Positions 1 to 9,304 are shown, counted from the stretch's first letter. The stretch is DNA of 64,000 nt from JANQPX01 sp965204405 (GCA_965204405.1 CBDBEN010000005.1:3348001-3412000), one strand, 5' to 3'. Numbers and translations: made by a program. The notes: generated from the sequence alone by a model not told the origin.

Positions 1-460
1 GCCGGTGCCGGTGGTCATCATGGTGATCGCCTACGCCTTGGGTTATGTGATCATGGCACGAACCAGTTGGGGGCGTTCGATCTACGCCGTCGGTGGTAAT
101 GAGGAGGCAGCGCGCCTGTCAGGTATCAACGTGCCCGGCGTAAAGATCGGCGTCTTCGCCATTTCGGGCGCACTCGCAGCCCTCGCCGGCATTCTCCTCG
201 CCTCAAGGCTCAACTCCGGCACGCCCACCGTCGCCCAAGGCATGGAGTTGGAGGTAATCGCCGCCGTCATCATCGGTGGCACCAGCCTGTTCGGCGGAGC
301 AGGTTCCGTCCTCGGCACGCTGCTCGGCGCCCTCTTCATGGCAACCCTCAAGAATGGCATGGTGCTGATGGGCGTCTCGCCCTACAGCCAGGGTGTGGTA
401 AGCGGCGTGGTGATCGTCCTCGCCGTGCTCCTGGGCGCTCTTCAAATGCGACGCCGCTAA
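1..460 (+). CDS. Sugar ABC transporter permease, RbsC/XylH type (3' part only)
   Basis: The reading frame is open from the window edge, so only about the last 150 residues are present. They contain the family segment GGNEEAARLSGINV followed by hydrophobic helices and the conserved IIGGTSLFGGAGSVLGTLLGA region. These are typical of inner-membrane permeases of the ribose/xylose/galactose (CUT2) ABC family, which import pentoses or hexoses with a periplasmic binding protein and a two-domain ATPase. A GTG at position 5 is in frame but is probably an internal valine codon. It faces the convergent epimerase gene across a 70-bp gap. The substrate cannot be told from this fragment. Confidence 0.88.
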   Translation, partial: PVPVVIMVIAYALGYVIMARTSWGRSIYAVGGNEEAARLSGINVPGVKIGVFAISGALAALAGILLASRLNSGTPTVAQGMELEVIAAVIIGGTSLFGGAGSVLGTLLGALFMATLKNGMVLMGVSPYSQGVVSGVVIVLAVLLGALQMRRR

Positions 461-532
461 TGGTTTGAACATGTTGTCGACTCGGGAAAGCTTCCGCGGA
501 ACGTGTTCCTCAAACGACGGATTTTCGGGCTC

Positions 533-1714
533 TCATGCGGCACCGATCGCTTTTAGAGCCGTATAACAGGCGCTGAGTGGATGATAGTCGGTCTTGGCCG
601 GCGGGCTCTTGAGATCGCTGTATTTCTTGCCTTGGATGTCCAAGACACGGAACCAGCCGCCGTAATCGTGATCGATCAATACCCGCTCCGAATAGGCCCA
701 GAATTCATGATACCAGCGCCAATAGTCAGGATCGTTCGTCTCGGCACCCAATAGTGCAGCGGCGGCAATGGCTTCGGACAGCACCCAGTAATAGCGATCC
801 GTGTCGAGGATTTCACCATCCAGGCCGAAGGTGTAGTGCATCCCGCCATTTTCATGATCCCATGCTTTGTCGACAGCAGCAGCGAAAAGCTCGCAGGCAC
901 ACTCGGTCATCCAGCGCTCGGGCCTATACTGGTACAGGGTGACCAGCAGCTTGGCCCACTCGACGAAATGGCCTGGCAGGTAACCATAGGGCCGAAAGAG
1001 ATTCTTCGGATCGTCACGATTGTAATCCCAGTCGACCGACCAGTCCGAATGGTAGTGTTCCCAGATAAACCCCTGGGTTTGCGATGCCAGTTCCAGGCAG
1101 GTCCTTTGGGCCAGCAGGTGAGCGCGATCCAGATACTTTCGGTCGCGCGTCACCTCATAGGCGGCGAGCATCGCTTCGCACATATGCATGTTGGCGTTCT
1201 GGCCGCGATAGGGATCGATCGCGTTCCAATCACCTTCGTGTATGACGTCGACATACAGTCTCTTGTCCGCTTCCCAGAACCGGTCTTCCAGGAGCGTGTA
1301 AACGTCGTCGATCAACGAAACCGCGCCATCAATGCCCGCTTTCGCCGCGGCGGACACCGCCAGCAGCACGAAGGCGTGGCCGTAGCAATGTCGCGTTCCA
1401 TCTTCGATGTCATGGCCATTTAGGACCCAGGCGTAACCACCATCAGGCTGACGGTGATGCTGCTGGAGAAAGGTCAGACCATGTTTTGCCGCATGACTGT
1501 AGTGATCATCATTGAAGATCAGTGCTGCCGTCCCGTAATTGTAGATGAAACGACAAGTGCCAACGAGATGTTTGGTCGTGTAATCGTAAACCGATCCATC
1601 ATCCCTCAATTGGTTGATGAACCCGCCATGCTCCTTGTCGATGACGACTGGATCGTAGAACGTCATGATGTTCTTTATTTGTGACGTCAAAAAGACGCTG
1701 TCTCGATAGGTCAT
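533..1714 (-). CDS. AGE-family epimerase/isomerase (N-acylglucosamine 2-epimerase fold)
   Basis: About 393 residues of an (alpha/alpha)6-barrel sugar epimerase. Family features are the RHCYGHAFVLLAVS segment, the PGHFVEWAKLL segment and the C-terminal HPLSACYTALKAI. The family interconverts sugars at C2, for example N-acylglucosamine/mannosamine, mannose/fructose or cellobiose. It is the last gene of the minus-strand sugar operon, so it probably modifies the imported sugar. I prefer the ATG at 1714, which has a GGGA ribosome site just upstream. An in-frame GTG at 1738 would overlap the stop of the permease gene by 8 bases and is possible. The substrate is not assignable. Confidence 0.85.
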   Translation of the reverse strand: MTYRDSVFLTSQIKNIMTFYDPVVIDKEHGGFINQLRDDGSVYDYTTKHLVGTCRFIYNYGTAALIFNDDHYSHAAKHGLTFLQQHHRQPDGGYAWVLNGHDIEDGTRHCYGHAFVLLAVSAAAKAGIDGAVSLIDDVYTLLEDRFWEADKRLYVDVIHEGDWNAIDPYRGQNANMHMCEAMLAAYEVTRDRKYLDRAHLLAQRTCLELASQTQGFIWEHYHSDWSVDWDYNRDDPKNLFRPYGYLPGHFVEWAKLLVTLYQYRPERWMTECACELFAAAVDKAWDHENGGMHYTFGLDGEILDTDRYYWVLSEAIAAAALLGAETNDPDYWRWYHEFWAYSERVLIDHDYGGWFRVLDIQGKKYSDLKSPPAKTDYHPLSACYTALKAIGAA

Positions 1715-1730
1715 TGCTGCATTCCCGATC

Positions 1731-2612
1731 TCAAACACCCGAAACGCGCATGCCTTCCATGAAGTGCTTTCTCAGGACGAAGAACAGCAACAGGGAAGGA
1801 ATGCTGGCGATCAATGTCGCAGTCAGAACGACGTTCGGCCCGGTGGAAGAATAACTGCCCTGGAACACCTGAAGCGCGTTCATGATGGAGCGCACCTCGC
1901 CGCGGTTGGCGAGGACGGTAGAGAAAAGAAGATCGTTCCAGATCCAGGTGAATTGCAGGAGGAACGTCGCCGTCATCGGCCCCCAGCAATTGGGCAGTAC
2001 GATACGTAGAAAAACCGTCATTTCGCGGGCACCGTCCATGCGCGCCGCTTCATCCATTTCGGTGGAAAGCCCGCTCATATAGTTCTTCAGGACCAGCACG
2101 GGAAAGGGAACGCAGATCGCCGTGTAGAAGAGAATCATCCCGATATGCGTATTGAGAATACCGACCTGCTGATAGATGAAGAACAACGGGATGAGATACA
2201 TCTGCAGCGGAAAGATCGTGCCGGAGAAGATCAGCATGAACCACATGTTCTTCCGGGCGAAATCGATCCTGGTCAGACCGTAGGCGGCGAGTGCTGCAAC
2301 GAACACGGCGATACCGGCGCCGAGCAGACCATAGAGCGTCGAGTTCAGAAGGCCGGCACCCATCTTGGCATGGTTCCAGGCGGTCACCGCATTGTCCATG
2401 AGCGGTGCAAATCCGTCCGGCAGTGAAAGCGGATGGTTCAGCGAATATTCCTCGGTGGTCTTGAAGACGGAAATCACGAGGTAATAGAAGGGGACGATCC
2501 AGACAGCGCTGATCAGAACGGCACCGGCCAGGGCAAGCTTGCCGCTGCGCTTCGCTACCCTTTCCCTGGCGGCGATAGCTTCGAAGTCGAGCTTTTCGAC
2601 GATGGCCGACAC
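1731..2612 (-). CDS. Carbohydrate ABC transporter permease, MalG/UgpE type (CUT1)
   Basis: A 293-residue inner-membrane protein with about six transmembrane segments, starting with a long cytoplasmic N-terminus before VLISAVWIVPFYYLVISVF. The EAA loop (EMDEAARMDGAREMTVFLRIVLPNC) is present and is the contact site for the ATPase. The C-terminal GMRVSGV resembles MalG-type permeases, whose G-V-K/S tail is common. It follows the MalF-type permease with a 10-bp gap and precedes the epimerase, so both are co-transcribed. It would form the heterodimeric channel of a sugar importer. Confidence 0.93.
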   Translation of the reverse strand: MSAIVEKLDFEAIAARERVAKRSGKLALAGAVLISAVWIVPFYYLVISVFKTTEEYSLNHPLSLPDGFAPLMDNAVTAWNHAKMGAGLLNSTLYGLLGAGIAVFVAALAAYGLTRIDFARKNMWFMLIFSGTIFPLQMYLIPLFFIYQQVGILNTHIGMILFYTAICVPFPVLVLKNYMSGLSTEMDEAARMDGAREMTVFLRIVLPNCWGPMTATFLLQFTWIWNDLLFSTVLANRGEVRSIMNALQVFQGSYSSTGPNVVLTATLIASIPSLLLFFVLRKHFMEGMRVSGV

Positions 2613-2622
2613 GATCCGTCCC

Positions 2623-3582
2623 CTACCTGGTCATCCGTTCGACGCGATGCTGCAGCAGCACCTGAATCCAGGTGACGGAAAGAACGACGAGGCCGATGAT
2701 GACGGCGATCGCTGAGCCGAACGCCCATGATCCCTTCTGGAAGGCCTCGAAATACATGAAGACCGCGAGCGACAGCGTGCGCTGCCCAGGATAGCTCGCC
2801 CCCATCACCCAGAGCAGATCGAACACCGTGAAGCCGGCGAGCACCGAGAGGATGGTGACCATCAATAGCGTCGGCATGAGCAAAGGCAGGGTGATATGCC
2901 GGAAGGCCTGTCGGCTGGAAGCTCCGTCGATGCGCGCGGCTTCGAGCGGGTCTCTAGGTATGGCGTTCAAGCCCAGAAGAATGAGCACCATGACGAGCCC
3001 CACGGTCTGCCAGACGAAGGTCGCGACAATCGCCGGCGTCACGGTATTCGACTGGTAGAGCCAGCCGATATCGACCTCGCCGCCGGAGATGAGGCCGAGG
3101 AAGCGGTTCACGACCCCGTCGGGTGCGTAGACGTAGAACCAGAGCACGCCGACCGCCGTTGGCGCTAGAATGCGGGGAATGAAGATGACGTTCTTGAACA
3201 GGTTCTCAAACGGCACACCGCGCAGAAAGACCGCGAGGCCCAGGCCGAGAACCAGCGGAAAAACGATCGATGCCGCCACCCAAATCGAGGTATTGTAGAG
3301 GGCATCGGCGAAGAAGGGGTTGGTCGTGAGCTTGGTGTAATTGGCGAAGCCCGCGAACTCGTCCCACCCCTTGAACTTCTTCCACTTGGTGAAGCTCAGA
3401 TAGACGTTGTAGACGACCGGCATCAGCAGCAGCGAACTCACCAACAGGATCGCCGGCGACATGAAGGCGAAGGCCGCCCTGAAATTGCGGCGCTTCACCG
3501 CCCGCTCATTGGCCTCGATCCGGGACCAGCCGATGCGTTGAAGCAGCGCCTCGTCATCCGCGCTTAGTTTCGCATCACGCAT
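2623..3582 (-). CDS. Carbohydrate ABC transporter permease, MalF/UgpA type (CUT1)
   Basis: A 319-residue membrane protein with a cytoplasmic N-terminus, a first helix around AFMSPAILLVSSLLLMPVVY and the PxxYNVYLSF start of the family. It carries the EAA loop (PLEAARIDGASSRQAFRHITLPLLMPTL). It pairs with the downstream MalG-type permease. It lies 28 bp after the binding-protein frame. Sequence and length are ordinary for the family. Together with the neighbouring ATPase it would import a carbohydrate, probably the one processed by the SDR, dehydratase and epimerase of this operon. Confidence 0.93.
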   Translation of the reverse strand: MRDAKLSADDEALLQRIGWSRIEANERAVKRRNFRAAFAFMSPAILLVSSLLLMPVVYNVYLSFTKWKKFKGWDEFAGFANYTKLTTNPFFADALYNTSIWVAASIVFPLVLGLGLAVFLRGVPFENLFKNVIFIPRILAPTAVGVLWFYVYAPDGVVNRFLGLISGGEVDIGWLYQSNTVTPAIVATFVWQTVGLVMVLILLGLNAIPRDPLEAARIDGASSRQAFRHITLPLLMPTLLMVTILSVLAGFTVFDLLWVMGASYPGQRTLSLAVFMYFEAFQKGSWAFGSAIAVIIGLVVLSVTWIQVLLQHRVERMTR

Positions 3583-3610
3583 CGGCCGCTCCCAGGTTTG
3601 AGGGGCGAGA

Positions 3611-4867
3611 CTATGTCAGCCTGAGCCGTTGGCTCACTGATCGGCCCAGTATTCGGCGTTGAGGGCCTGGATGTTGGCCATGACGTCCTCGGCCAGTCTC
3701 CATGGTCGGCTCAAGCATGAAGCGATTGAACTCCGCCACCAGTTCGCCCTGCAGTGAGGCGGGCACGGCTTCCCACCAGCGCTCGAAAGCAAGTGTTCCG
3801 TTCTCGGCGACGTCCTGATTGATCTTGGCGACCAGCGCGTTCGGCGGACTCGCGTTCTCGTTGCCGAGATAGTTGCCGGACGCTTCGGCCCAGGCATTGG
3901 CGCCGTCGACGGAAACGAAGAACTTGAGCGCCTCGACGACATCTGGCTTTTCGATGCCGGTCTTCGAGAGCACGATCGGCCCACCCTCGGCGATGACGGA
4001 TGACGGCAGAGCCGGATCCATATTCGGCATGATGAAGACGCCGAAGTCATCGCCAGCCTTCATCCCGGCTGCCTCGACCAGCCCAATGGCCCAGTCGCCG
4101 ATCAGGTAGATAGCCCCCTCGCCGCGTGCGAAGTCTGCGGCTTCCTCGGTCGATCTCGGATCGGAAAAATACCCTTTGGCATACCAGTCCGACCAGATCT
4201 GAAAGGCATTCCGCACGGCGTCGCTGTCATAAGGAACGGAGCCGTCATGCAGGCCCTTGTAGGCGTCGGGGGCTGTGCGCAGCATGATTTCCTGAAACCA
4301 AATAAAGCCACGCCAGCCATCTTGTGTGGTGGCGTGGAATGGTGTGTGCCCGGCCGCTTTCAGAGCCTCGGCCGCGGCCATCAGGTCGTTCCAGGTCTTG
4401 GGCTCCTCGACACCGGCTTCCTCGAACTGCGCCTTGTTATAAAGCGCGACCCATCTGGAGAGATGAAGCGGCACGCCATAGATATGATCCCCAACTTTAT
4501 AGAAGTCGCGCACGCTTTCATCGAAGTCACCGCTGGCGATCAGCTCATCCCAGATTCCGTCCAGCTCGGCGATGGCACCACTCTCGACTAGCTCGACAAA
4601 AACGCCGCCGGTCCACCAGGTAAACATATCCGGCATGTCGCCGCTGGCGACGGATGACTGAATGAACGCCTTATACTGTTCCGGGGCTGAATAGGCGCTC
4701 TCGACGATCCGTGTTCCGGATTTCTCACCGGCGACGTCGCCCACCTTTTGCAAGGCCTCCGACCAAAAGCCCTTGTCGTGAAAGAGCTCTACCTCACCAG
4801 CAGCAGCCGTACCGCCGGTCAAGAGAGCAATCGGCACCATCGCCAATACAGTCGATTTCCAATTCAT
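3611..4867 (-). CDS. Sugar ABC transporter substrate-binding protein, CUT1, C-terminus frameshifted
   Basis: A periplasmic extracellular solute-binding protein (family 1) with a signal peptide MNWKSTVLAMVPIALLTGGTAAAG and the usual features (FTWWTGGVFVELVESGAI, YGVPLHLSRWVALYN). The annotated frame ends in a proline- and arginine-rich tail that does not look native. Removing one base near 3697-3700 joins the body to ETAEDVMANIQALNAEYWAD, a typical C-terminus of these proteins, with a stop at 3634. The restored protein would be about 410 residues. Either the last 25 or so residues are altered in this strain or there is a one-base sequence error. It sits between the ATPase and the permeases. 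Confidence 0.88.
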   Translation of the reverse strand: MNWKSTVLAMVPIALLTGGTAAAGEVELFHDKGFWSEALQKVGDVAGEKSGTRIVESAYSAPEQYKAFIQSSVASGDMPDMFTWWTGGVFVELVESGAIAELDGIWDELIASGDFDESVRDFYKVGDHIYGVPLHLSRWVALYNKAQFEEAGVEEPKTWNDLMAAAEALKAAGHTPFHATTQDGWRGFIWFQEIMLRTAPDAYKGLHDGSVPYDSDAVRNAFQIWSDWYAKGYFSDPRSTEEAADFARGEGAIYLIGDWAIGLVEAAGMKAGDDFGVFIMPNMDPALPSSVIAEGGPIVLSKTGIEKPDVVEALKFFVSVDGANAWAEASGNYLGNENASPPNALVAKINQDVAENGTLAFERWWEAVPASLQGELVAEFNRFMLEPTMETGRGRHGQHPGPQRRILGRSVSQRLRLT

Positions 4868-4893
4868 ATCAGCCTCCCTCTGTTTTCTTGTTG

Positions 4894-5998
4894 TCAGGCC
4901 GCGCGCAACGACCGGTCGGTGTCCACATCGAACAGATGCATTTTGTCCAGATTGAATTTGAAACTCAGTGTTTCGTCTGAATTCACCTCCCTCGGTTGCT
5001 GCATGCGGCTGATGAAGTCGGTGTCGCCAAGCCTGGAGAACAGGAGCGTCTCATTGCCGAGCATTTCGGCGAATTCGATCTTTGCCCTGATCGTCACGGC
5101 CCGCCTGGGCTCGATGCCATGGTTTTCAGGTATGATATCCTCGGGTCTGAAGCCGGCAACGACGTTCTGTCCAGGCGCAACAGTATCGGCAAACTGCCTC
5201 TCCGCCAGCGGCGCAGTAATATGATCATTGATGAAGCAGAGCGCTCCGTCGACATCCTCGACGACACCGTCGAAAAAATTCATCTGCGGCGAGCCGATGA
5301 AGCCGGCGACAAAGCGATTTTCCGGTGTCTCGAAGACTTCCAGGGGTGTGCCGGTCTGCTCGATATTACCGCCGCGCATGACGACGATGAAATCCGCCAG
5401 CGTCATCGCTTCGATCTGGTCGTGGGTTACGTAGATCGTGGTCACCTGGAGACGCCGCTGCAGAGCGTTTGATCTCGACACGCATTTCATTGCGCAGCTT
5501 GGCATCAAGGTTGGAAAGCGGTTCGTCGAATAGGAAAACCTTGGGTTCGCGAACAATTGCCCGCCCCATGGCGACGCGCTGACGCTGACCGCCTGAGAGC
5601 TGAGCGGGCTTCCGGTCCAGATAAGGTCCCAACTGCAGCACCGAGACTGCGGAAGCGATCCGCGTCTCGACCTCGGATGCGGGCAGCTTGGCAAGTTTTA
5701 ACGAGAAATCGAGATTCTGCCTCACGGTCATATGCGGATAGAGTGCGTAGGATTGGAACACCATGGCGACGCCGCGGTCGCGGGACGGCAAATCGTTGAT
5801 CAGCTCGCCATCCACGCGCAGCTCGCCATGTGAAATGGTCTCGAGCCCTGCAATCATCCGCAACGTCGTCGACTTCCCGCAGCCCGACGGACCGACGAGC
5901 ACCGCCAGCGCTTTGTCGGGGATTTCCAGATCGATGCCGCGCACGGCGATGTCACGACCGTAAACCTTCACGACGTCGCTCAGGCTGACAACAGCCAT
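4894..5998 (-). pseudogene. Sugar ABC transporter ATPase, UgpC/MalK type, split by a frameshift
   Basis: The N-terminal half reads to about residue 177 with Walker A GPSGCGKST, signature LSGGQRQR and Walker B VFLFDEPLSNLD. The C-terminal half lies in another frame from YVTHDQIEAMTLAD (H-loop) through the TOBE-like domain to the stop at 4894. The break is at about 5465-5470, after VEIKR. One extra base there would restore LQRRLQVTTIYVTHDQ and a protein of about 367 residues, the normal family length. The gene starts inside the stop of the dehydratase gene (ATGA overlap) with a GGAAGA ribosome site. The H-loop and regulatory domain are out of frame, so the ATPase would be non-functional unless the base is a sequencing error. 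Confidence 0.88.
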
Positions 5999-7272
5999 CA
6001 GGTCTTCCGCGGCGAGCCGTGGCTCGCTCCTGAAAACATAGCCGGCGCCGACTTCAATGCGGGATCGGCAAAACCTGCCTCAGGCAAGGTTGCATACCAG
6101 TCAGGGCGCCCTGGATCACGGTCATATTGATAACCGCCGACGGACTTATAGTAGTCGGCATAGTTTTCGAGCTTGTCACGATCGACTTCGATGCCGAGGC
6201 CTGGCCCTGTCGGCACGGCAATGCAGCCATCCTGATAGCGGAAGGGACCGCCCACGAGGATGTCGTCGGCGAGGTGATGATAATGGGCATCGGCGGCGAA
6301 ATTGAGATTAGGCAAGGCGGCGCCGAGATGCAGCATGGAGGCGAGCTGGATGCCGAGTTCGCCGGATGAGTGAACCGCTGCGGAAAACTGAAACGTCTCC
6401 ATGACGGTTCCGGCCTTGTAGGCCTGGCGAAGCCCGCCCCAAAACGTCGTGTCCAACAGAATCACATCCACCAGCGTGTGGCGGATGCATTGCGCGAGCT
6501 GCTCGAAATTGACCACCACCTGATTGGTCGCCGTCGGAATGGCGACCTTCTCCCGAACGCGGCGCATGCCGTCAAGGCCAAAAGTCGGGTCTTCGAGATA
6601 GTCATTGTTCAGCGGTTGAATAGCCTCTGCCACCCGGATCGACTCTTCGACCGACCAGACACCATTGGGGTCGAGCCGCAAACTGTCCGCCGGAAAGGCA
6701 GACGCCAAAGCCTCCATCACCTGGATGTCATGGTCCGGCGAAAAATGCCCGCCCTTCAGCTTGTGGGTCTTGAACCCATGCTGCTTCTTCAGCTGCTCGG
6801 CATGGCCGACCATCTCGTCCGGGTAGGTCTCACCACCCCGTTCCCCCGCTTCGTCATGATACCTGTAGAAGAGATATGAGGCGAACGGTACAGCCTCGCG
6901 GATGGCACCGCCGAGAAGATCACAAGCGCGTATGCCCAGTTTCTTTCCGGCGAGATCGATGCAAGCCATCTCGATCGCGGCATGAAACTGCATTCGATTG
7001 TTGTAGAGGCTGCCCACCGGATTCATGATCTTCCAGCGTAGCTGCTCCAACTGGAGAGGGTCATGACCCCGCAAGTAAGGCAAGAGTACCATGACTGCTT
7101 GCTCAGCCGACGCCCCACCGCCGCCCAATTCACCAAAGCCGGACTCGCCGTCCTCGTCGATCACTTCAACAATAGTGCGAATGAACCGTCCCCAATGGGC
7201 ACCATGGGCATGCCTGAGCGGAGCTTCGAGCGGCATGGCGACAGTGGTCGCCCGCATGTCGGCAATCGCCAT
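5998..7272 (-). CDS. Enolase-superfamily sugar-acid dehydratase (glucarate dehydratase-like)
   Basis: A 424-residue mandelate racemase/enolase-superfamily protein. I see a KxK motif at residues 171-173 (THKLKGG), metal-ligand positions D201 (LRLDPN), E227 (YLEDP) and N250 (TNQVV), and the H301/E305 segment VHSSGELG. This arrangement fits glucarate dehydratase-type acid-sugar dehydratases, which use a base on each face of the substrate and Mg2+. With the SDR, the epimerase and the ABC importer it suggests oxidation of a sugar to an aldonate or aldarate followed by dehydration. The exact substrate is an inference. The reading frame is intact and its stop overlaps the ATPase start. Confidence 0.88.
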   Translation of the reverse strand: MAIADMRATTVAMPLEAPLRHAHGAHWGRFIRTIVEVIDEDGESGFGELGGGGASAEQAVMVLLPYLRGHDPLQLEQLRWKIMNPVGSLYNNRMQFHAAIEMACIDLAGKKLGIRACDLLGGAIREAVPFASYLFYRYHDEAGERGGETYPDEMVGHAEQLKKQHGFKTHKLKGGHFSPDHDIQVMEALASAFPADSLRLDPNGVWSVEESIRVAEAIQPLNNDYLEDPTFGLDGMRRVREKVAIPTATNQVVVNFEQLAQCIRHTLVDVILLDTTFWGGLRQAYKAGTVMETFQFSAAVHSSGELGIQLASMLHLGAALPNLNFAADAHYHHLADDILVGGPFRYQDGCIAVPTGPGLGIEVDRDKLENYADYYKSVGGYQYDRDPGRPDWYATLPEAGFADPALKSAPAMFSGASHGSPRKT

Positions 7273-8046
7273 CTATCGGTCCGCTTTCGGTGAACCACCG
7301 ATAATCGACAGTAAGCCGCCGTCGACGCGAACGACTTCGCCGGTCATGAAAGACGCCTGATCCGACAGGAGAAAACGAACGACATTGGCGATCTCCTCGG
7401 GCCTCGCCGAACGGCCGAGCGGATGCATGTCGTTGATGGTGTTCCAGACCGCCTGTTCGTCGTCGGCAAGAGCGATCGCATTACGTAGCATAGGCGTATC
7501 GACCGATCCTGGCGCCACCGCATTCGCGCGCACGCCATCCTCGGCAAAGTCCACCGCGATCGATTTCATCAAACCGATCAATCCATGCTTCGAGACGGTG
7601 TACGCGGCGACGTTCTTTTGCGTCGCCATGCCCTGGACCGATGCCGTGAACACGATTGCACCCTGCGACTTGACCAAATGCGGCAGCGTCGCCTTGGCGA
7701 GATAGAAACCACTGCTCAAATTGACATCCAGGACTTCCTGCCATCCCTCAAATGTCGTCGAGATTGCCGAACCATAACGCTGGATACCGGCATTGTGGGA
7801 AACGCCGTCCAGCCGACCGAAGGCTTCAATGGCCTTGGAACCGGCCTCTAGGCAAACGTCCTGATCGGCGACGGAGCCGACCACCGTCTCAACATGAACG
7901 CCGGCTTGCGAAAGGTTTGCAGCCAAGCTTTGCAGCGGTTCCTCTGCGATATCCAGAAGGACAAGCTCATCACCATCAGCCGCAAGACGACGGGCCACCG
8001 CCTCGCCGATCCCCATGGCTGCACCTGTCACAAGTGCCACCGCCAT
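7273..8046 (-). CDS. SDR-family NAD(P)-dependent oxidoreductase
   Basis: A classical short-chain dehydrogenase of about 257 residues. It has the cofactor motif TGAAMGIG, NAG in SHNAGIQRYG, the catalytic Ser in VFTASVQG and the YTVSK active site. It probably oxidises a sugar or sugar alcohol at the head of this catabolic operon. It is the first gene, immediately upstream of the dehydratase. Two ATGs compete: 8052 (only 1-2 bases from the AGGGAG ribosome site) and 8046 (about 7 bases away). I chose 8046 for spacing. The substrate is not determinable from sequence. Confidence 0.88.
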   Translation of the reverse strand: MAVALVTGAAMGIGEAVARRLAADGDELVLLDIAEEPLQSLAANLSQAGVHVETVVGSVADQDVCLEAGSKAIEAFGRLDGVSHNAGIQRYGSAISTTFEGWQEVLDVNLSSGFYLAKATLPHLVKSQGAIVFTASVQGMATQKNVAAYTVSKHGLIGLMKSIAVDFAEDGVRANAVAPGSVDTPMLRNAIALADDEQAVWNTINDMHPLGRSARPEEIANVVRFLLSDQASFMTGEVVRVDGGLLSIIGGSPKADR

Positions 8047-8069
8047 GATCATTCTCCCTGAGTTCCACG

Positions 8070-8098
8070 ATCTTTTTGTTTAATCGGAACTTTATCAT
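8070..8098. promoter_or_regulatory. Possible operator/promoter region of the sugar operon
   Basis: In the gap upstream of the SDR gene a GTTCC half-site and a GGAAC half-site are arranged as an inverted repeat about 19 bases apart, separated by an AT-rich core. This is where a regulator of the operon could bind. No regulator gene is adjacent, so the assignment rests on symmetry and position only. Confidence 0.3.
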
Positions 8099-8230
8099 AG
8101 GGGTTCGAGATCGGACAGCAGCGACGGCCCTTCTCCATGAAATTGGGGCTCGATCCGACTTGCCCTCGACGGTCAATGCATTACGGATTGGCATGGGGAG
8201 CAGGTGAAGTTGAACCACTCCTGAAATACC

Positions 8231-9304
8231 CTAGAATCTCAACGAAAGGCCGAACTTCCAGCCATCGATGCTGTCGCCTACAACCTTGAGCACACGTATC
8301 CTGAAACCTTCGATGCCGGTGACGAGCGTGTCATCTCGAAGTTCAATGCCGCCGCCGATTTCGCCAAGATAGTTGATATCGATAGCATTGCCAGCTTGAT
8401 CCCAAGGCAAATAAGCGCCGCCAATGGAGCCGACAACGCGCAGGTCACGGCTAAATAAAGTCGACCCTGTTGGGATACTTGACTCCATGTTCGCCGTCGC
8501 CAGACCGAAACTATTGGTCGTCTCCAGCGATTCATCGCTCGCCCTGAAGCCGTGGCTGGCAAGATGATTGTAGCGGATCTGTATTCTTAGATCGGTATCA
8601 TTTGCAAAGCGTTGGTCGTACTGTAATTCGACAGCGCCACCGATGAGGATATTGTTTACGTCGACGTTAAAAGCAATCCTGTTTGTCAGCAAATCAAGAA
8701 GGGGGCCATCCTCCCCTTTGAACGTCGTCCGATCTGTTATATGCGAGTAGCCGCCAAGAAGAATGGGTCGAAGAACCGTTCCATCGTAAAGCGGAATGGA
8801 CAGACCGATCCCTGCAAGAGCCGACACTGCTTCGACGTCGATGTCTATTCCTGTGCTGGATTCAAGTTCAGGGTCAAATTCTTCAATCTCAGCATCGGCA
8901 CGCAAGTAACTGAGTGCAAGCTCGCCATAGGGCTTTGCGCATACCGTATTCTTGTCTGGGTCAAGGGATCGTTCAAGAGATGTGACCACATAGTCCGAGG
9001 GATCGTCGCTCTGGGCTTTGGCAAGGCATAACGTCGCCTCCTTGAAGGTCCGCCGATAGGGAATTTTGATCGACTTGATGGTATCACCATCAGCTTTGTA
9101 GGAGGCGTTGCTGAAGCCCGGCGTCACGCCGAATACACCAAGAGATTGATAGAAGCTATCAAACCCCTCTTCGCGAAACTCATCACGCAGCTCTTCCAGC
9201 AATTCTGCAAGAGATGCGTCGTCGTCTTCTTGTCCCATTGCAGAAAAACCTTGCAATGCAAGAAGGGCAGCCAACACCAGCCGTTTTGCAATCGCCCTCA
9301 TCAT
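8231..9304 (-). CDS. Predicted outer-membrane beta-barrel protein, unknown function
   Basis: About 357 residues. It begins with a signal peptide (MMRAIAKRLVLAALLALQGFSAMGQ) followed by a short very acidic helix (EDDDASLAELLEELRDEFREE). It then has alternating amphipathic strands and ends in GLSLRF, a C-terminal phenylalanine typical of outer-membrane barrels recognised by BamA. A lone pair of cysteines may form a disulfide (LCLAKAQ, TVCAKPY). I do not recognise a named family. The base composition is lower in GC than the neighbours. I prefer the ATG at 9304 over the GTG at 9310 because of a G-rich ribosome site. The gene stands alone, with gene-poor DNA upstream. Confidence 0.7.
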   Translation of the reverse strand: MMRAIAKRLVLAALLALQGFSAMGQEDDDASLAELLEELRDEFREEGFDSFYQSLGVFGVTPGFSNASYKADGDTIKSIKIPYRRTFKEATLCLAKAQSDDPSDYVVTSLERSLDPDKNTVCAKPYGELALSYLRADAEIEEFDPELESSTGIDIDVEAVSALAGIGLSIPLYDGTVLRPILLGGYSHITDRTTFKGEDGPLLDLLTNRIAFNVDVNNILIGGAVELQYDQRFANDTDLRIQIRYNHLASHGFRASDESLETTNSFGLATANMESSIPTGSTLFSRDLRVVGSIGGAYLPWDQAGNAIDINYLGEIGGGIELRDDTLVTGIEGFRIRVLKVVGDSIDGWKFGLSLRF

